Source of the DNA: Paramecium octaurelia
Lineage: Eukaryota; Ciliophora; Oligohymenophorea; Peniculida; Parameciidae
Assembly (NCBI GenBank): GCA_905182995.1
Contig: CAJJDP010000037.1
Coordinates: forward strand, 191,369 to 255,368
DNA length: 64,000 bases
Reading direction: 5' to 3'
Numbering within the stretch: position 1 is the stretch's first letter; every line of letters begins with the position of its first letter. A model generated the notes under the pieces. It was not told where the DNA came from. It saw only the letters and a list, made by a program, of their open reading frames with translations, and ran no database searches. The position numbers and the translations under genes are program-made. Below are positions 1-11,977 of this stretch, one piece after another.

Positions 1-2
1 CT

Positions 3-440
3 GAAGTGCTGCATTTATCATTTCCCAATTTTATTGGTTCCTTGCAAGTAGCTGGACAAGTAATATCAGCGTTACACTACATTGAATTCATACACATATT
101 GTTCAATGAACAAAGGGCTAATCTCTAAACAGTTAAGGAATTTGAACTCAATAGGCATGATTCAATGCAATTCTCTTATCCAGAAGAACATTCTAAAAAC
201 TTTTAATTAACTACGTACATTCTTCACAGATTGCGAAGGTTTATTAGCAAGCAATATCATTTTAGCAAGTTTAAAAGGGAACAGCACAAACAGCTTTTGA
301 ACATCTTCTATAATAGCTTTGGTTATTTGCAACAACATATGCTGTCATCAATGACAAAATAATTATTTTGTTCATTTAAATTTATTATATAAATAATAAT
401 AAAAATTATTCGAATAAAGTAACACTTATATAATGTATGA
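3..440 (+). CDS. C-terminal part of an unrecognised protein
   Basis: A reading frame open from the left edge to a TGA at 438-440, about 145 codons, with a balanced soluble-protein composition (for example LQVAGQVISALHYIEF near the start and HRLRRFISKQYHFSKF in the middle). The start lies outside the window. No family was recognised. The last 30 residues are encoded by very AT-rich sequence, so the true stop could be reached earlier through an unseen intron. The opposite strand is also partly open here with a cysteine-rich reading, so the strand is a judgement based on composition. Confidence 0.45.
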
Positions 441-734
441 ATCAACTAATACAAAATTTAACACAAAATATTTAAAAATACTTATAAATTTGATTATTGA
501 ACAACAATTTGAAAATATTAGAGTTCTTTTTCACAATTTTGAATAATAAGAATAATGATGATCTTACTATGAATTTAATAACAATCTTAAGGCTCATCAT
601 ACAAATCTGTTAGATTTACTTTATATTATAAGAATTGAGTTTTAGAAACTGTTTCTGATTAAAGAGATAAAAAAATAAGAAATTAGAACTAAATAAAGTT
701 TATTTTATATCTAATATAAATTTATCAAATAAAA

Positions 735-2281
<1,547 letters not shown>

Positions 2282-2640
2282 ATTAAACATTCATATATTA
2301 AAATAAATATATATTATGTTTGATATAAATCAATATTCATACAAATTTAGAAATTTTAAGCATTATTTGAAGCACTACTCTAAACTTTATAATAAGGATA
2401 AAAAACGAGAGTTATAAGTGCATCCTTTTAATGAAATTAACTTAATCTAATTAATATTTATTCGCATTATATTGTCTATATTAAATAGTACAATATATTT
2501 AATTATATAAAAAATAATTTATAATTCATTAATGTTAGCGTTATAGCAATTAACTTGTCCAAGCATATTTATAATTGTAATTGTGAAATTATTTTCGTAA
2601 CTTTCATAATTTTACATCAGTATAAATTATTTTCTAGATG
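2282..2640. other. Intergenic AT-rich spacer
   Basis: Between the kinase stop and the duplicated segment. No supported reading frame, RNA gene or repeat was seen. Confidence 0.6.
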
Positions 2641-2767
2641 TTAAAAGCTTTATGATTTTTTTAAGAGCATATAATTTGAATTTATTCTATACTATATTTA
2701 TATAATATTTAAGCATCTATGGCAACGACATATCATATAATAATAAAATTATCTTATATATTTTGAA

Positions 2768-3244
2768 ATGAGTAAAACTTCATTTGAAAATTTCCTTGAA
2801 TCAGAAATAAGCGAGGACAATGAATCCCAATCATCCGAATATAAAGTTGAATTAAAAAAACAAAGGGGGAATCAGACGGCCACTGCTGACGCTAAACGTT
2901 ACCATAAAATCCCTTTAAAAACCTAAATTATACTATTCTAAATGGTTTTTATAAATGGAAGACGTATTAAGCAAGTATAATAATGTTTATAATATTAGGT
3001 TGCCAAATCTTTGGGTATGAATTACTCAAGCGCAAAATCACTAATTCATTATTATAAAAATAACAAAAGGCCAATTCCAGCCGCTATTTCAAGTATTTTG
3101 AACTAAAATAAGGCTTGTGGTGTCAGAAAAACAAAAAGTGGAAATGACAAAATGTTGGTTTCCGTTCAAGTTTAAAAGAGCACCATTCACAAATACAATT
3201 ACTACTAGTTACTTAAAATATAACAATCACTTTAGAATATCTGA
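2768..3244 (+). CDS. Small helix-turn-helix protein, HTH gene A (left copy)
   Basis: Encodes about 150 residues with one 24-nt intron. The N-terminal 40 residues are acidic and serine-rich (SEISEDNESQSSEYK). The centre carries a putative HTH: FINGRRIKQ, intron, VAKSLGMNYSSAKSLIHYYK. The C-terminus is NYYQLLKIQQSLQNI. It is clearly paralogous to the next gene (VADDLKLNYSSAKSLIHYYK) with the intron at the same place, and more distantly to the HTH gene at 27527-27970. No known family was identified; the HTH resembles those of transposase-like or Psq-type DNA-binding proteins, which is inference. This copy is probably the same locus as 4038-4514. Confidence 0.75.
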
Positions 3245-3705
3245 AGAATAAAACCATGATTCTATTTATATAATTTAAATTCAATTAACATTTTTTAACT
3301 AGGAAGGTCACTTATAGAATATTAAAATATCTAAAATCCAAATTCTTTAAGCAATCATTTCAATAAGTAAATCTTTGTGAAGTATTTAGATTTCCATGGT
3401 TTAAACTTGAGTTATCAATTATTTGTATATAACGCTTTTCATTAAGAGAAAAATTCTGTATATGAATATAAAAAATATAAAAATTTAAATCTTAAATTTA
3501 ATTAAAAAAAAATGAGTGATAATTTGAAATATAATCCTATATCCATTATTCAACCTACTAAAATTTTGATTTTAGCATAAATCAAAAAAAAGTCAAAATT
3601 CTAAATCATGGTGACAAAATAAATATTATTGTTGTAATTATTTACATTATTTGATAATAATTATTTTAGTTATTTTTAAATTTGCTTTCTTAAACTTTCT
3701 TTAAT
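3245..3705. other. Spacer between the two HTH genes (left copy)
   Basis: AT-rich. An open frame starting near 3511 (MSDNLKYNPIS) is present but low in complexity and not supported by similarity to the neighbouring paralogues. The same sequence recurs at 4515-4975. Confidence 0.4.
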
Positions 3706-3909
3706 ATGTAAAACATCGATCCAGAATCTTCTATTGATAATTCGATTTCAAGAGATCCAGAATAACCAAATTATGGTTTGAAGAGAAAGAATACAAAAAA
3801 ATCATCAAGACAAATACACAAAATACCAATAAGAACCTAATAATTATTATTCGTCTAAGTTTTTTAGGAAGGTAAATAAATCAAATAAGTAAAAGTAATA
3901 AAATATCAC
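3706..3909 (+). CDS. HTH gene B, first exon only, cut by the assembly gap
   Basis: Identical to the start of the complete gene at 4976-5451. It stops inside the intron where the sequence meets the N at 3910. This is a duplicate view of one locus rather than a truncated gene. Confidence 0.7.
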
Positions 3910-3910
3910 N
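3910..3910. other. Single N, sequence gap
   Basis: The only ambiguous base noticed in the window. It separates two identical 1269-bp segments, marking a contig join. Confidence 0.95.
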
Positions 3911-4037
3911 TTAAAAGCTTTATGATTTTTTTAAGAGCATATAATTTGAATTTATTCTATACTATATTTATATAATATTTAAGCATCTATGGCAACGACA
4001 TATCATATAATAATAAAATTATCTTATATATTTTGAA

Positions 4038-4514
4038 ATGAGTAAAACTTCATTTGAAAATTTCCTTGAATCAGAAATAAGCGAGGACAATGAATCCCAA
4101 TCATCCGAATATAAAGTTGAATTAAAAAAACAAAGGGGGAATCAGACGGCCACTGCTGACGCTAAACGTTACCATAAAATCCCTTTAAAAACCTAAATTA
4201 TACTATTCTAAATGGTTTTTATAAATGGAAGACGTATTAAGCAAGTATAATAATGTTTATAATATTAGGTTGCCAAATCTTTGGGTATGAATTACTCAAG
4301 CGCAAAATCACTAATTCATTATTATAAAAATAACAAAAGGCCAATTCCAGCCGCTATTTCAAGTATTTTGAACTAAAATAAGGCTTGTGGTGTCAGAAAA
4401 ACAAAAAGTGGAAATGACAAAATGTTGGTTTCCGTTCAAGTTTAAAAGAGCACCATTCACAAATACAATTACTACTAGTTACTTAAAATATAACAATCAC
4501 TTTAGAATATCTGA
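4038..4514 (+). CDS. Small helix-turn-helix protein, HTH gene A (right copy)
   Basis: Same sequence as 2768-3244: serine/acidic N-terminus, FINGRRIKQ, a 24-nt intron, then VAKSLGMNYSSAKSLIHYYK. If the duplication is an artefact, this is the only real copy. Its 3' neighbour, HTH gene B, lies 461 bp downstream on the same strand, so the two form a genuine tandem pair of diverged paralogues. Confidence 0.75.
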
Positions 4515-4975
4515 AGAATAAAACCATGATTCTATTTATATAATTTAAATTCAATTAACATTTTTTAACTAGGAAGGTCACTTATAGAATATTAAAATAT
4601 CTAAAATCCAAATTCTTTAAGCAATCATTTCAATAAGTAAATCTTTGTGAAGTATTTAGATTTCCATGGTTTAAACTTGAGTTATCAATTATTTGTATAT
4701 AACGCTTTTCATTAAGAGAAAAATTCTGTATATGAATATAAAAAATATAAAAATTTAAATCTTAAATTTAATTAAAAAAAAATGAGTGATAATTTGAAAT
4801 ATAATCCTATATCCATTATTCAACCTACTAAAATTTTGATTTTAGCATAAATCAAAAAAAAGTCAAAATTCTAAATCATGGTGACAAAATAAATATTATT
4901 GTTGTAATTATTTACATTATTTGATAATAATTATTTTAGTTATTTTTAAATTTGCTTTCTTAAACTTTCTTTAAT
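4515..4975. other. Spacer between the two HTH genes (right copy)
   Basis: Same content as 3245-3705; no supported gene. Confidence 0.4.
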
Positions 4976-5451
4976 ATGTAAAACATCGATCCAGAATCTT
5001 CTATTGATAATTCGATTTCAAGAGATCCAGAATAACCAAATTATGGTTTGAAGAGAAAGAATACAAAAAAATCATCAAGACAAATACACAAAATACCAAT
5101 AAGAACCTAATAATTATTATTCGTCTAAGTTTTTTAGGAAGGTAAATAAATCAAATAAGTAAAAGTAATAAAATATCACATCAGGTTGCTGATGATTTAA
5201 AACTCAACTATTCTAGTGCTAAATCCTTAATACATTATTATAAATACAATAAAAGACCTGTTCCTTTCTAAGTGGCAGATGTACTAAATGGAAAAAAACC
5301 ATGCCTCTACAAAAGTATGCAAAATTACTAGAATGAACATAATAATCTAAAAATAGAAGTTTGGCTTAAACACTCATTTATTTAAGCCTATAACTTTTTT
5401 GAAAGAATCAAAACACAAGAATAACTTTATACAAGTAAATGTCTTTAATGA
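4976..5451 (+). CDS. Small helix-turn-helix protein, HTH gene B
   Basis: About 149 residues from two exons, with a 26-nt intron at 5159-5184 that ends CAG. The layout matches HTH gene A: a polar N-terminus (ESSIDNSISRDPEQ), a basic patch, LLFVQVFQEGKQIKQ, intron, VADDLKLNYSSAKSLIHYYK, then a variable tail. Conservation is concentrated in the second helix and the NYSSAKSLIHYYK stretch, consistent with a recognition helix. Function unknown; DNA binding is inferred only from the motif. Confidence 0.75.
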
Positions 5452-6321
5452 TAATCATTTATTTGGAAATGAATGATTCTTGTTTTTAAAATATTTCCAT
5501 CTTTACTTTTTTAAATTGTTCTTTAACCATATAACTAAAAATTTGTATTAACTTTCAATCCAATTCAACTGTTTTCATAAAATTGCTTGAGAAAATATGC
5601 ATAATATGTTTAAATATTATAAAAAATTTAGTGTATCTTATTTTTCCTATTTATAGTATCAATATTAGAACATGATTAAATTCTAGATTTAATCACATAT
5701 TTATTTATGTAATTCTTTTAATGATGTGCAAAAGTAGAGATCAATTTAGAATAAATTTATGCTCTCTATAAATGAAACGTTAATGCAAATACACAAGTTA
5801 ATCCATAAATTACTCTCTCTAAGTTACAAATTTTGATTAAAATCTACTATTAATTTTTAATTCTCTTTAAAAAAGCAAAGATTTCATTGTAATATAATAA
5901 AATGGCTAGATATATACACTCTGACATTTTCATATTAATTAAATATTCATTAAATTCCTTAATCAACTTTTTGGAAGACAATTAAATAAAAATAAGCTAC
6001 TTTTTAATATTAATTATATAAATGAATTTATTGATTTTTGTTTCTATTCTCCTTTTAATTCAAGATTTAATGAATAGCTTATTAATTAAAGAGATATTTT
6101 TTAATCTTATTAAGAATTATGATTATTAAATGCCATGATAGAATACACATATTTTATGCATATTTTATTTAAATTAAGAATTAGGGTTACTCCATAATAT
6201 TAAATAAAATGAATAAAAATGTATAATTTGATATTAAGATTTTTAAAAAAGGAATTACCTGAAGAGGAAATCACGTTTTAAAGATAATCTTTTTTTTTGT
6301 ACAATAATTGAAATAAAAAAA
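5452..6321. other. Long AT-rich spacer
   Basis: About 870 bp, long for this genome. All frames contain frequent TGA and low-complexity codons. No gene, tRNA-like fold or repeat unit was recognised. Confidence 0.6.
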
Positions 6322-6912
6322 ATGAAATATTTATTAATTATATCAACTTTAATAGTGTTAGGTTAGTCATTGTCAACACAACTTTCATAAAAGCCAAGTT
6401 GCTTTTTGGTAAATTCACCTGAAGAAAATTCAAATTTAACAGTTAATTATATTGTTTCAGGTTTGGATGAAAATTAGACAGATATCTTTATAAGGAAGAT
6501 GGATGGAGAAATACTAATAAAAGTGTAAAATTCAAGGGATGGAAGGATTAGAGAGCTCTTAAAAGATAAAGATAACTATTATGTTTGCTTCTAAAGTAGG
6601 GATAAGAGTTATAAAATGGTGAGCTTCGATTTTGATATTGAAGGAGTTGATAAAGAATATGCATAATCTGAACAATTCGATGAAATGTCAAAAGAGTTAT
6701 AGAATACTTAGAAGAATTTCTAAAACATTTATAGAAATCAACATTGGATATCTGACAGGGAGAATACACATGCTTTGGTATTAGATTAGACTGAGAAATC
6801 AGTTTAATGGTATGCACTTATTAAGGTTGGAGTACTCATTGTAATCAGCTCGGCACAAATCTATATTGTTTATAATTATTTTAAAGACAAGGATTTCAGT
6901 GGATAAGTGTGA
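6322..6912 (+). CDS. p24/emp24 (GOLD domain) cargo receptor
   Basis: A 196-residue intronless protein. Residues 1-18 (MKYLLIISTLIVLGQSLS) are a signal peptide, followed by a lumenal GOLD-like domain with two cysteines (PSCFLV and YYVCFQ), a helical stem and one C-terminal membrane segment (LIKVGVLIVISSAQIYIVYNY) before a short cytosolic tail, KDKDFSGQV. This is the length and order of p24 proteins, which form complexes that move cargo in COPI/COPII vesicles between ER and Golgi. The tail lacks a plain dilysine ending. It converges with the heat-shock factor gene, with 60 bp between the stops. Confidence 0.85.
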
Positions 6913-6972
6913 GAAATTATAGTGTATATTATTATTATCAAATTTATAAATATAATTGTAGTTATAAGATGA

Positions 6973-7866
6973 TCATAAAAAGGAGTCTATGAAACACTCA
7001 TAATCCAATGGATTAAGTGCTGTACTGTTATAATCCACATAGGGATTAGGAGATCCGACTTTAGATTCTTGAAAATCGTCCTCCTTGATTTATTTGAATT
7101 CGCCCAAAAACTTGTTAGTTTATGTATCACTTTTATCTAAATATTTGAAATAATGATACTTTCTTATCTTAATTCTTCGTTTATGGCATGCAGCATTTGG
7201 CCTACTTATTTAAATTTGACTTCAATGTCAACACTTTAATTGTAGACAAACTGATAATAGTCATGATTTCTTACGTGATTTAAGTTCTGCATCTGGTCAA
7301 TTAGATAGGAAGATGTTTCTTATAGGAGTTTCATATCTTCTTTCAACTTATTATTTGTCTCCTTGATGTCTATGGCACATTCCTTAAATAAGTTCTATTC
7401 TTCCTTAATTTAAATTGCTATCAAATAACGAAAAATTAAATACTTGGTTCTTCCTAGATAGCGGGAGTAACAAGATCTTCTTGATTTCTCCTCTTAATAA
7501 ATTATAACATAGATCTAATAAAGTTAAGAAAAAAGAATATACTTCATTCCTTTTCTAAAGCATTTGTGTTTAAAAATTTATCCGTCATTTGATCGAACTT
7601 TCTTGAAATTATATAAGTTTAACTGTCTAAAATACCCTTAAATAAGATAGTACCTGACAAAACTTGAATAATTGCTGTGCTTAAAGAAATTTTATAAAAG
7701 CTCCTTCTCCAATTTCTACTGATTATATACAATAAAGGCTGTGCCCTAAGCAGTCCAACTGACAATGTGAGCATGTTTTTGTTCCTTAAAACTATTTAAT
7801 AAGCTTTACTTCAAGCATTTGATAGGTTTTCAGAATGAATGTTGGTATGGGAGTTCTTGCGCTCAT
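6973..7866 (-). CDS. Heat shock transcription factor
   Basis: The HSF DNA-binding domain spans roughly residues 9-105: TFILKTYQMLE, HIVSWTAQGTAFIVYN, FFKHSNYSSFVRQLNLYNFKK and a C-terminal KCFRKGMK block, all in family order. A coiled-coil region follows (NLFKECAIDIKETNNKLKED onward) in the place of the HSF trimerisation domain, then an acidic tail ending DYECFIDSFL. HSF trimers bind nGAAn repeats in stress-gene promoters. Five introns of 23-28 nt restore the frame; the first appears to end AAG. The protein is about 250 residues, short for the family. ATG at 7866 is the only start giving the conserved N-terminus. Confidence 0.88.
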
Positions 7867-8131
7867 AAATTGTTATAATATAATATAATTTTGGGTAAAA
7901 TGAATTATTCGATATTTAAATCCTATCAATTTGATAAAATCTATATTTTTTACCATAAATAAATCCCTCTTCATGATTAGGATATTTGGTTATATATATA
8001 AATTTAAATTAATCAAGCATTTGCCCTTATTTATTCTAGTCCTCTACATTTAATTATTGTTTGTTTGATAATAATACAACTAAAATGATAGTAATAATAA
8101 CTAAATTAATTTAAACTTTAAGCCTAGAAAA

Positions 8132-8657
8132 ATGTTCAGACAAATAAAGAGGGAAAAAGAATAAAAAATTCAGTTAATTAAAAACGCCATAATTTGTTAA
8201 TGGAAAAAGGTAAGCTAGTAAATTCCATTTCTGATGAAATATTGGGATAAAGAGAGATAGATTTATAACATAATTTAAATCAAAAATGTGAAACAAAATG
8301 TTTTAATTTTTAATTTACTAAAAGTTGAAATCTTTAAACCAATAAATCAAATAGACAAGTAATTATCTATGTTTTGATGTTTCGTTATTGTTTACAATAC
8401 AAAAACCAATGTGAAAAATAGTCTTAAGAATATCATTAGATATAAAATGCTAATATTGAAAATTTAAGTCTCGGTTATTCATTAATAGGGTATATATACA
8501 TTTGATTTGAAAAGAAAAATTTGAAAATGGAATAATTTCTGTTTAAGTTTAGATTTGAAGATAATTAAATATGTATCTTCTAGATTATAGAAAACAAATG
8601 GAAATATTAGATTATATTCGTAATGAACTGGAGCTAAGAATTAATATTAAATAGTGA
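8132..8657 (+). CDS. Possible small gene, exon structure unresolved
   Basis: In the 870-bp divergent spacer between HSF and CK2 beta. Three consecutive segments read as plausible protein in three different frames: MFRQIKREKEQKIQLIKNAI from 8132, CEKQSQEYHQIQNANIENLS near 8410 and LDYRKQMEILDYIRNELELR ending at a TGA at 8655-8657. The frame changes would need introns of the usual size, but I could not place all borders. No family was recognised. It could instead be chance open frames. Confidence 0.35.
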
Positions 8658-8736
8658 TTGTGAACAGGTTTTTGAGTTGATAATTTAGTTATTTATTATA
8701 GATGAATGTTTATTTATTATTAATTTTAAATTCAAA

Positions 8737-9644
8737 ATGTCTCAAAGCAGTAAATGTTTCATTTTCATTTCCAATAGATATCTCTGTAAATGAGAATGGG
8801 TGGATTAAATGGTATTGCAATTTGGAAGACCATCACTTTTTTTGTGAAATTGATGAATTTTTTATAGCGGATTAATTTAATCTTTATGGATTAAAGTAGT
8901 TGTTTGATCATTTTGAGTAAATCAATAATTAATATATTAGAGAAGCATTATAAATGATTTTATCACCAAATACACCAACAGATGAAGATTTAGAGGATGA
9001 TTAGTATTAAATGAAAAATTATAATTAAGATTTTTAGAACTCTATAATGAAGCATCAGAATTATATGGTTTATTGCATGCAAGATTCATAATCACTCCTT
9101 AAGGCTTAACATTAATGAAATCCAAATATTTATAAGGGAGATTTGGTGTATGTCCTCGAGTCTTGTGTGAGAGATAGAATGTATTACCAATAGGTCTAAG
9201 CCATGATCTAAGAACTTCTCGAGTTAAAGTAAACAATCCTAGTATTTAAATTAGATATTTTGTCCAAGGTGTTAGGATGTTTATTCTCCAAAAAAATAAA
9301 TGAGTGATGTTGACGGTTCATTTTTTGGTTCCGTATTCCCTCATATCTTTTTATCTGTATTTTCGGAATTAAATCCCACATAGCCAGCAAATGAGTATGT
9401 GTCAAAAATATTTGGATTTAAAGTACATAAAAAGAAAGGTTCAAAATTTTAAATTCAATAAAATTAAACTGAGATGTATTATTATGCAGAAGATCACATA
9501 AAGCGACTGTCTCAAATACAGACTTCATAATAATAATAATCATAATCTAAATAATCTCAGAAAAATGATGATGAAGCTGAAAAAAAATAAAAAGAAGCTT
9601 TAAATGCCATTTAAAAGTTATCTAAATAAAAGTAAAAGAAATGA
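8737..9644 (+). CDS. CK2B: Casein kinase 2 regulatory (beta) subunit
   Basis: Clear CK2 beta: ENGWIKWYCNLEDHHFFCEI and FIADQFNLYGL near the start, an acidic patch (TDEDLEDD), ASELYGLLHARF, and the zinc site made by CPRVLC and CPRC. The beta dimer holds the CK2 tetramer together and guides its substrate choice. Three introns: 28 nt after the fourth codon, 26 nt within the acidic patch (ending AAG) and 26 nt just before the second Cys pair. The tail is unusual: after the conserved core comes a glutamine/lysine-rich extension (QTSQQQQSQSKQSQKNDD) ending at TGA 9642-9644. Confidence 0.93.
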
Positions 9645-9676
9645 TTTTGGTATAATTAATTATTTTCATTGCCCTC

Positions 9677-10285
9677 TCATTAATATTCTAATGCTGTTAA
9701 TCCTATTTCTATAAATGGATATTTAGAACATCTCTCCTTCCACCCTTTTTTTATTTGCATGGCGAAATCAATATACTTTATTACTTAACCAAATAACACA
9801 ATCTTTCTTAATTAATTTATGCACCATAAACATACTTACACTAAATGGCAAGAATATTAATATTGATCAGCAATAATATATTTTTCATAATTTTTGTATT
9901 CTAAACTTTATAGTTCGATTTAAAGTAATTCAAATGTTAAATTTATCTCATCTATTTTGCAGAATCATTCTTGATCAATTATTTCTTCAGCCAATAAGTA
10001 AATTTTTAATTTAATAGGCTCTAGAGATTGTAAGACAAATTCTAAACTGTATGTATTAACATTATTTCTTTTCGAAATCATCTATTCTATTTGGAGAAGG
10101 AATTCTTTTTAATTTAAGCATTATCTTGTTTAAGGATAAAATTTTCTCTTTGACATTAATTTTAATTCTAGTTTTATGCCAATCATGATTTTATAGATAT
10201 TATGTAACAACATCCTATTTACTATGAGATATCGTTAAATATGGGAGAACTTTTTACAATTAGGGTCTTTGGTTAAGTGTTGCAT
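9677..10285 (-). CDS. Unrecognised coding frame with one internal TGA
   Basis: One continuous frame of about 200 codons from ATG 10285 to TGA 9677-9679, interrupted by a single TGA at 9965-9967. Both halves look like real protein: SLEFVLQSLEPIKLKIYLLA before it, and KIDEINLTFELLQIELQSLE, LRKIVLFGQVIKYIDFAMQI and SKYPFIEIGLTALEYQ after it. No GT-AG pair of normal length removes the TGA. The frame also matches that of the gene upstream (10370-11289), so the two may be one locus. Options are a decaying gene, a base error, recoding, or an unrecognised intron. No family assigned. Confidence 0.45.
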
Positions 10286-10369
10286 ATTCAAATTATTAAC
10301 TTTACTGTGATCTTAATTGTTTTGATTACTTCCCAATTTAATTATATAATATAATACATGTTAATGATA

Positions 10370-11289
10370 TCAATCAATATATCTTTAGCATTCAGACATT
10401 CTATCTAATTAATGTTTTATATTGTAGAATCCTATCAAATTACCTAAGAATTGATCATCTATTTTTTCTCCTTATCTCAAACAATATAAACTTTTAAAAA
10501 TATTATCACTAATTGAATAGTGCCACTCTGAGTTTATTTTAGAATTAGCATTTTAATCAAAATTCTAATAGTGATTCTCAATTTTAATATTGTCTTGAGG
10601 ATCTAATTTTTAATTAAAGTCAGGTTGAAATCTTTCATTGAATTAATCATCATCTCTTCTCTACTCTATTTTGATTCTTTTTTTTGTTTTCCTACCATTG
10701 CTTTCTGATTTGATAATATCATAAATTGGAAAATTTTTCTTGAGTTTCTCGAAGAATTAAAATAGCTTTTTATTAGCTTAACTAATAAATTCCTCTACTT
10801 TAGTTTCATCTACTGACCAAGTTGATTCATCATTTCTTTTAAAAACTACAGCAGACAGGCATCCTTTCACAGTTCGAGTAGCCATTCCTGTAAAATTTTT
10901 TCCGTTCTACTTTCTCAAGAATGGAAGATAAGGTTCTGTAACGTTTATTAGATTATTTAAGGTGGCATTCCCATCTTATAACTGAATTGCCTTGATCAAA
11001 TGGCCAGTCAACGACATTTAGTATAATTCTTCCTTATCTACCATTTCTTGCCATTTGTTTATGTTAAAAGCTTTAGCTTACTAAATAACTTTTCTTAAGA
11101 TTTCATACTTATTTAAGTGTTTCTGAATGATATCTACGTTCTTCTTAGCGAGGCTAGTTTAATCGAATATTGATAATTTAACTCAATTGTAAGGGCACAC
11201 TCTATTTAAAATACTTATGTTGATGATCACATTGATCAGCCTGCTTAATTATTTTATTAATGTACTTCTACTTTAGTTTTTTAATCCAT
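10370..11289 (-). CDS. Unrecognised protein, possibly DNA-associated
   Basis: Main frame about 270 residues. Recognisable blocks are KNVDIIQKHLNKYEILRKVI, KWQEMVDKEELYQMSLTGHL, PYLPFLRKQNGKNFTG, CLSAVVFKRNDESTWSVDET and a basic stretch NGRKTKKRIKIEQRR. The N-terminus needs three introns of 22-29 nt, two of them starting GTG or GTT, so the start at 11289 is tentative. The central block with conserved aromatic and basic residues could be a winged-helix-like fold; that is a guess. Downstream the same frame stays open past the TGA at 10370-10372 as far as the next TGA, see the neighbouring entry. Confidence 0.55.
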
Positions 11290-11403
11290 AAGGTCTTTTT
11301 TATATATAATGTTACCCCCTTTTATAAATTAAAATAACGGGGGATCAATTACACATTTAAATAGCGATCTCCTCTAATTGTATTTATTTATATATATATA
11401 ATA

Positions 11404-11931
11404 TCAAAACATGGAATCAATAATACTATCAATTTTATTAGGTTCTGGTAATGGATACGCTTTCAATTAAGAGGATTCTTTAATTTTATCAATTAGCTTG
11501 TATATTTTTACAAAAATACTTCACTTTATATTTACTTAGTCGATTTAATTCCACACACCAATTACTATTTGGTTAAAGCATTAAACAACTCCATTTGATG
11601 ATTATTCATCAGGGTGTCATTATTTACTACGATAATCTTTTTTTTCAATTTTAGGCACTCTAAAATTGTGCCTGCTCCACAATGACAGATGATCAAATCC
11701 GCCTTTTGATAGTCCTCACTCAAAGATGATTTGAATCTAAAAAACTCGGTTTTAGGTTCATAATTACCACTATAAAATATTAATCTGAATCATAAACCTT
11801 CCAATTTGACAAACGACTTTGTTATAACCCAACTATTTCAATTAGTTTTAAGCTTCTTAATTATCAATTGCTTTTATCAATTCATCAAAGTTGGTGCTGC
11901 CAACTGTGACAAATATTGATTATTATTTCAT
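11404..11931 (-). CDS. ALG13: ALG13, UDP-GlcNAc transferase catalytic subunit
   Basis: Starts MKQQSIFVTVGSTNFDELIK, the family's N-terminal nucleotide-sugar motif, then VVCQIGSGNYEP, FRFKSSLSEDYQKADLIICH, CGAGTILECL and NNHQMELFNAL, all in ALG13 order. With ALG14 it adds the second GlcNAc to dolichol-PP-GlcNAc on the cytosolic face of the ER. Two introns: one beginning GTT after CQIG and a 23-nt one ending CAAG before LIDKIKES. Length about 155 residues, like yeast Alg13. It is divergent with the K+ channel gene; only 46 bp separate the start codons, so their promoters must overlap. Confidence 0.88.
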
Positions 11932-11977
11932 TAAAATATAATAATTAAATTCGTAATTAATTAATCTATTTTTGCTC

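Larger units (their letters stand above)
2641..3909. repeat. Left copy of a 1269-bp exact duplication (probable assembly artefact)
   Basis: Positions 2641-3909 appear again as 3911-5179. Every line compared by eye was identical, coding and intergenic parts alike, and the two copies are separated only by a single N at 3910. Unique sequence continues only to the left of this copy and only to the right of the other one. That is the pattern of two contigs whose overlapping ends were joined through a gap rather than merged. Confidence 0.9.
3911..5179. repeat. Right copy of the 1269-bp duplication
   Basis: Identical by eye to 2641-3909. Beyond 5179 the sequence continues into the second exon of HTH gene B, so this copy carries the complete gene. 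Confidence 0.9.

Noticed and set aside
2768-5451. Three- or four-member tandem HTH array
   Set aside because: Two of the units are exact copies made by the unmerged contig overlap around the N at 3910; only two genes are likely real.
11310-11345. CCCCC...GGGGG stretch that might be a telomere-like or terminator element
   Set aside because: Paramecium telomeres are repeats of C4A2/C3A3 type; this is a single imperfect inverted repeat of five C and five G, without repeats.
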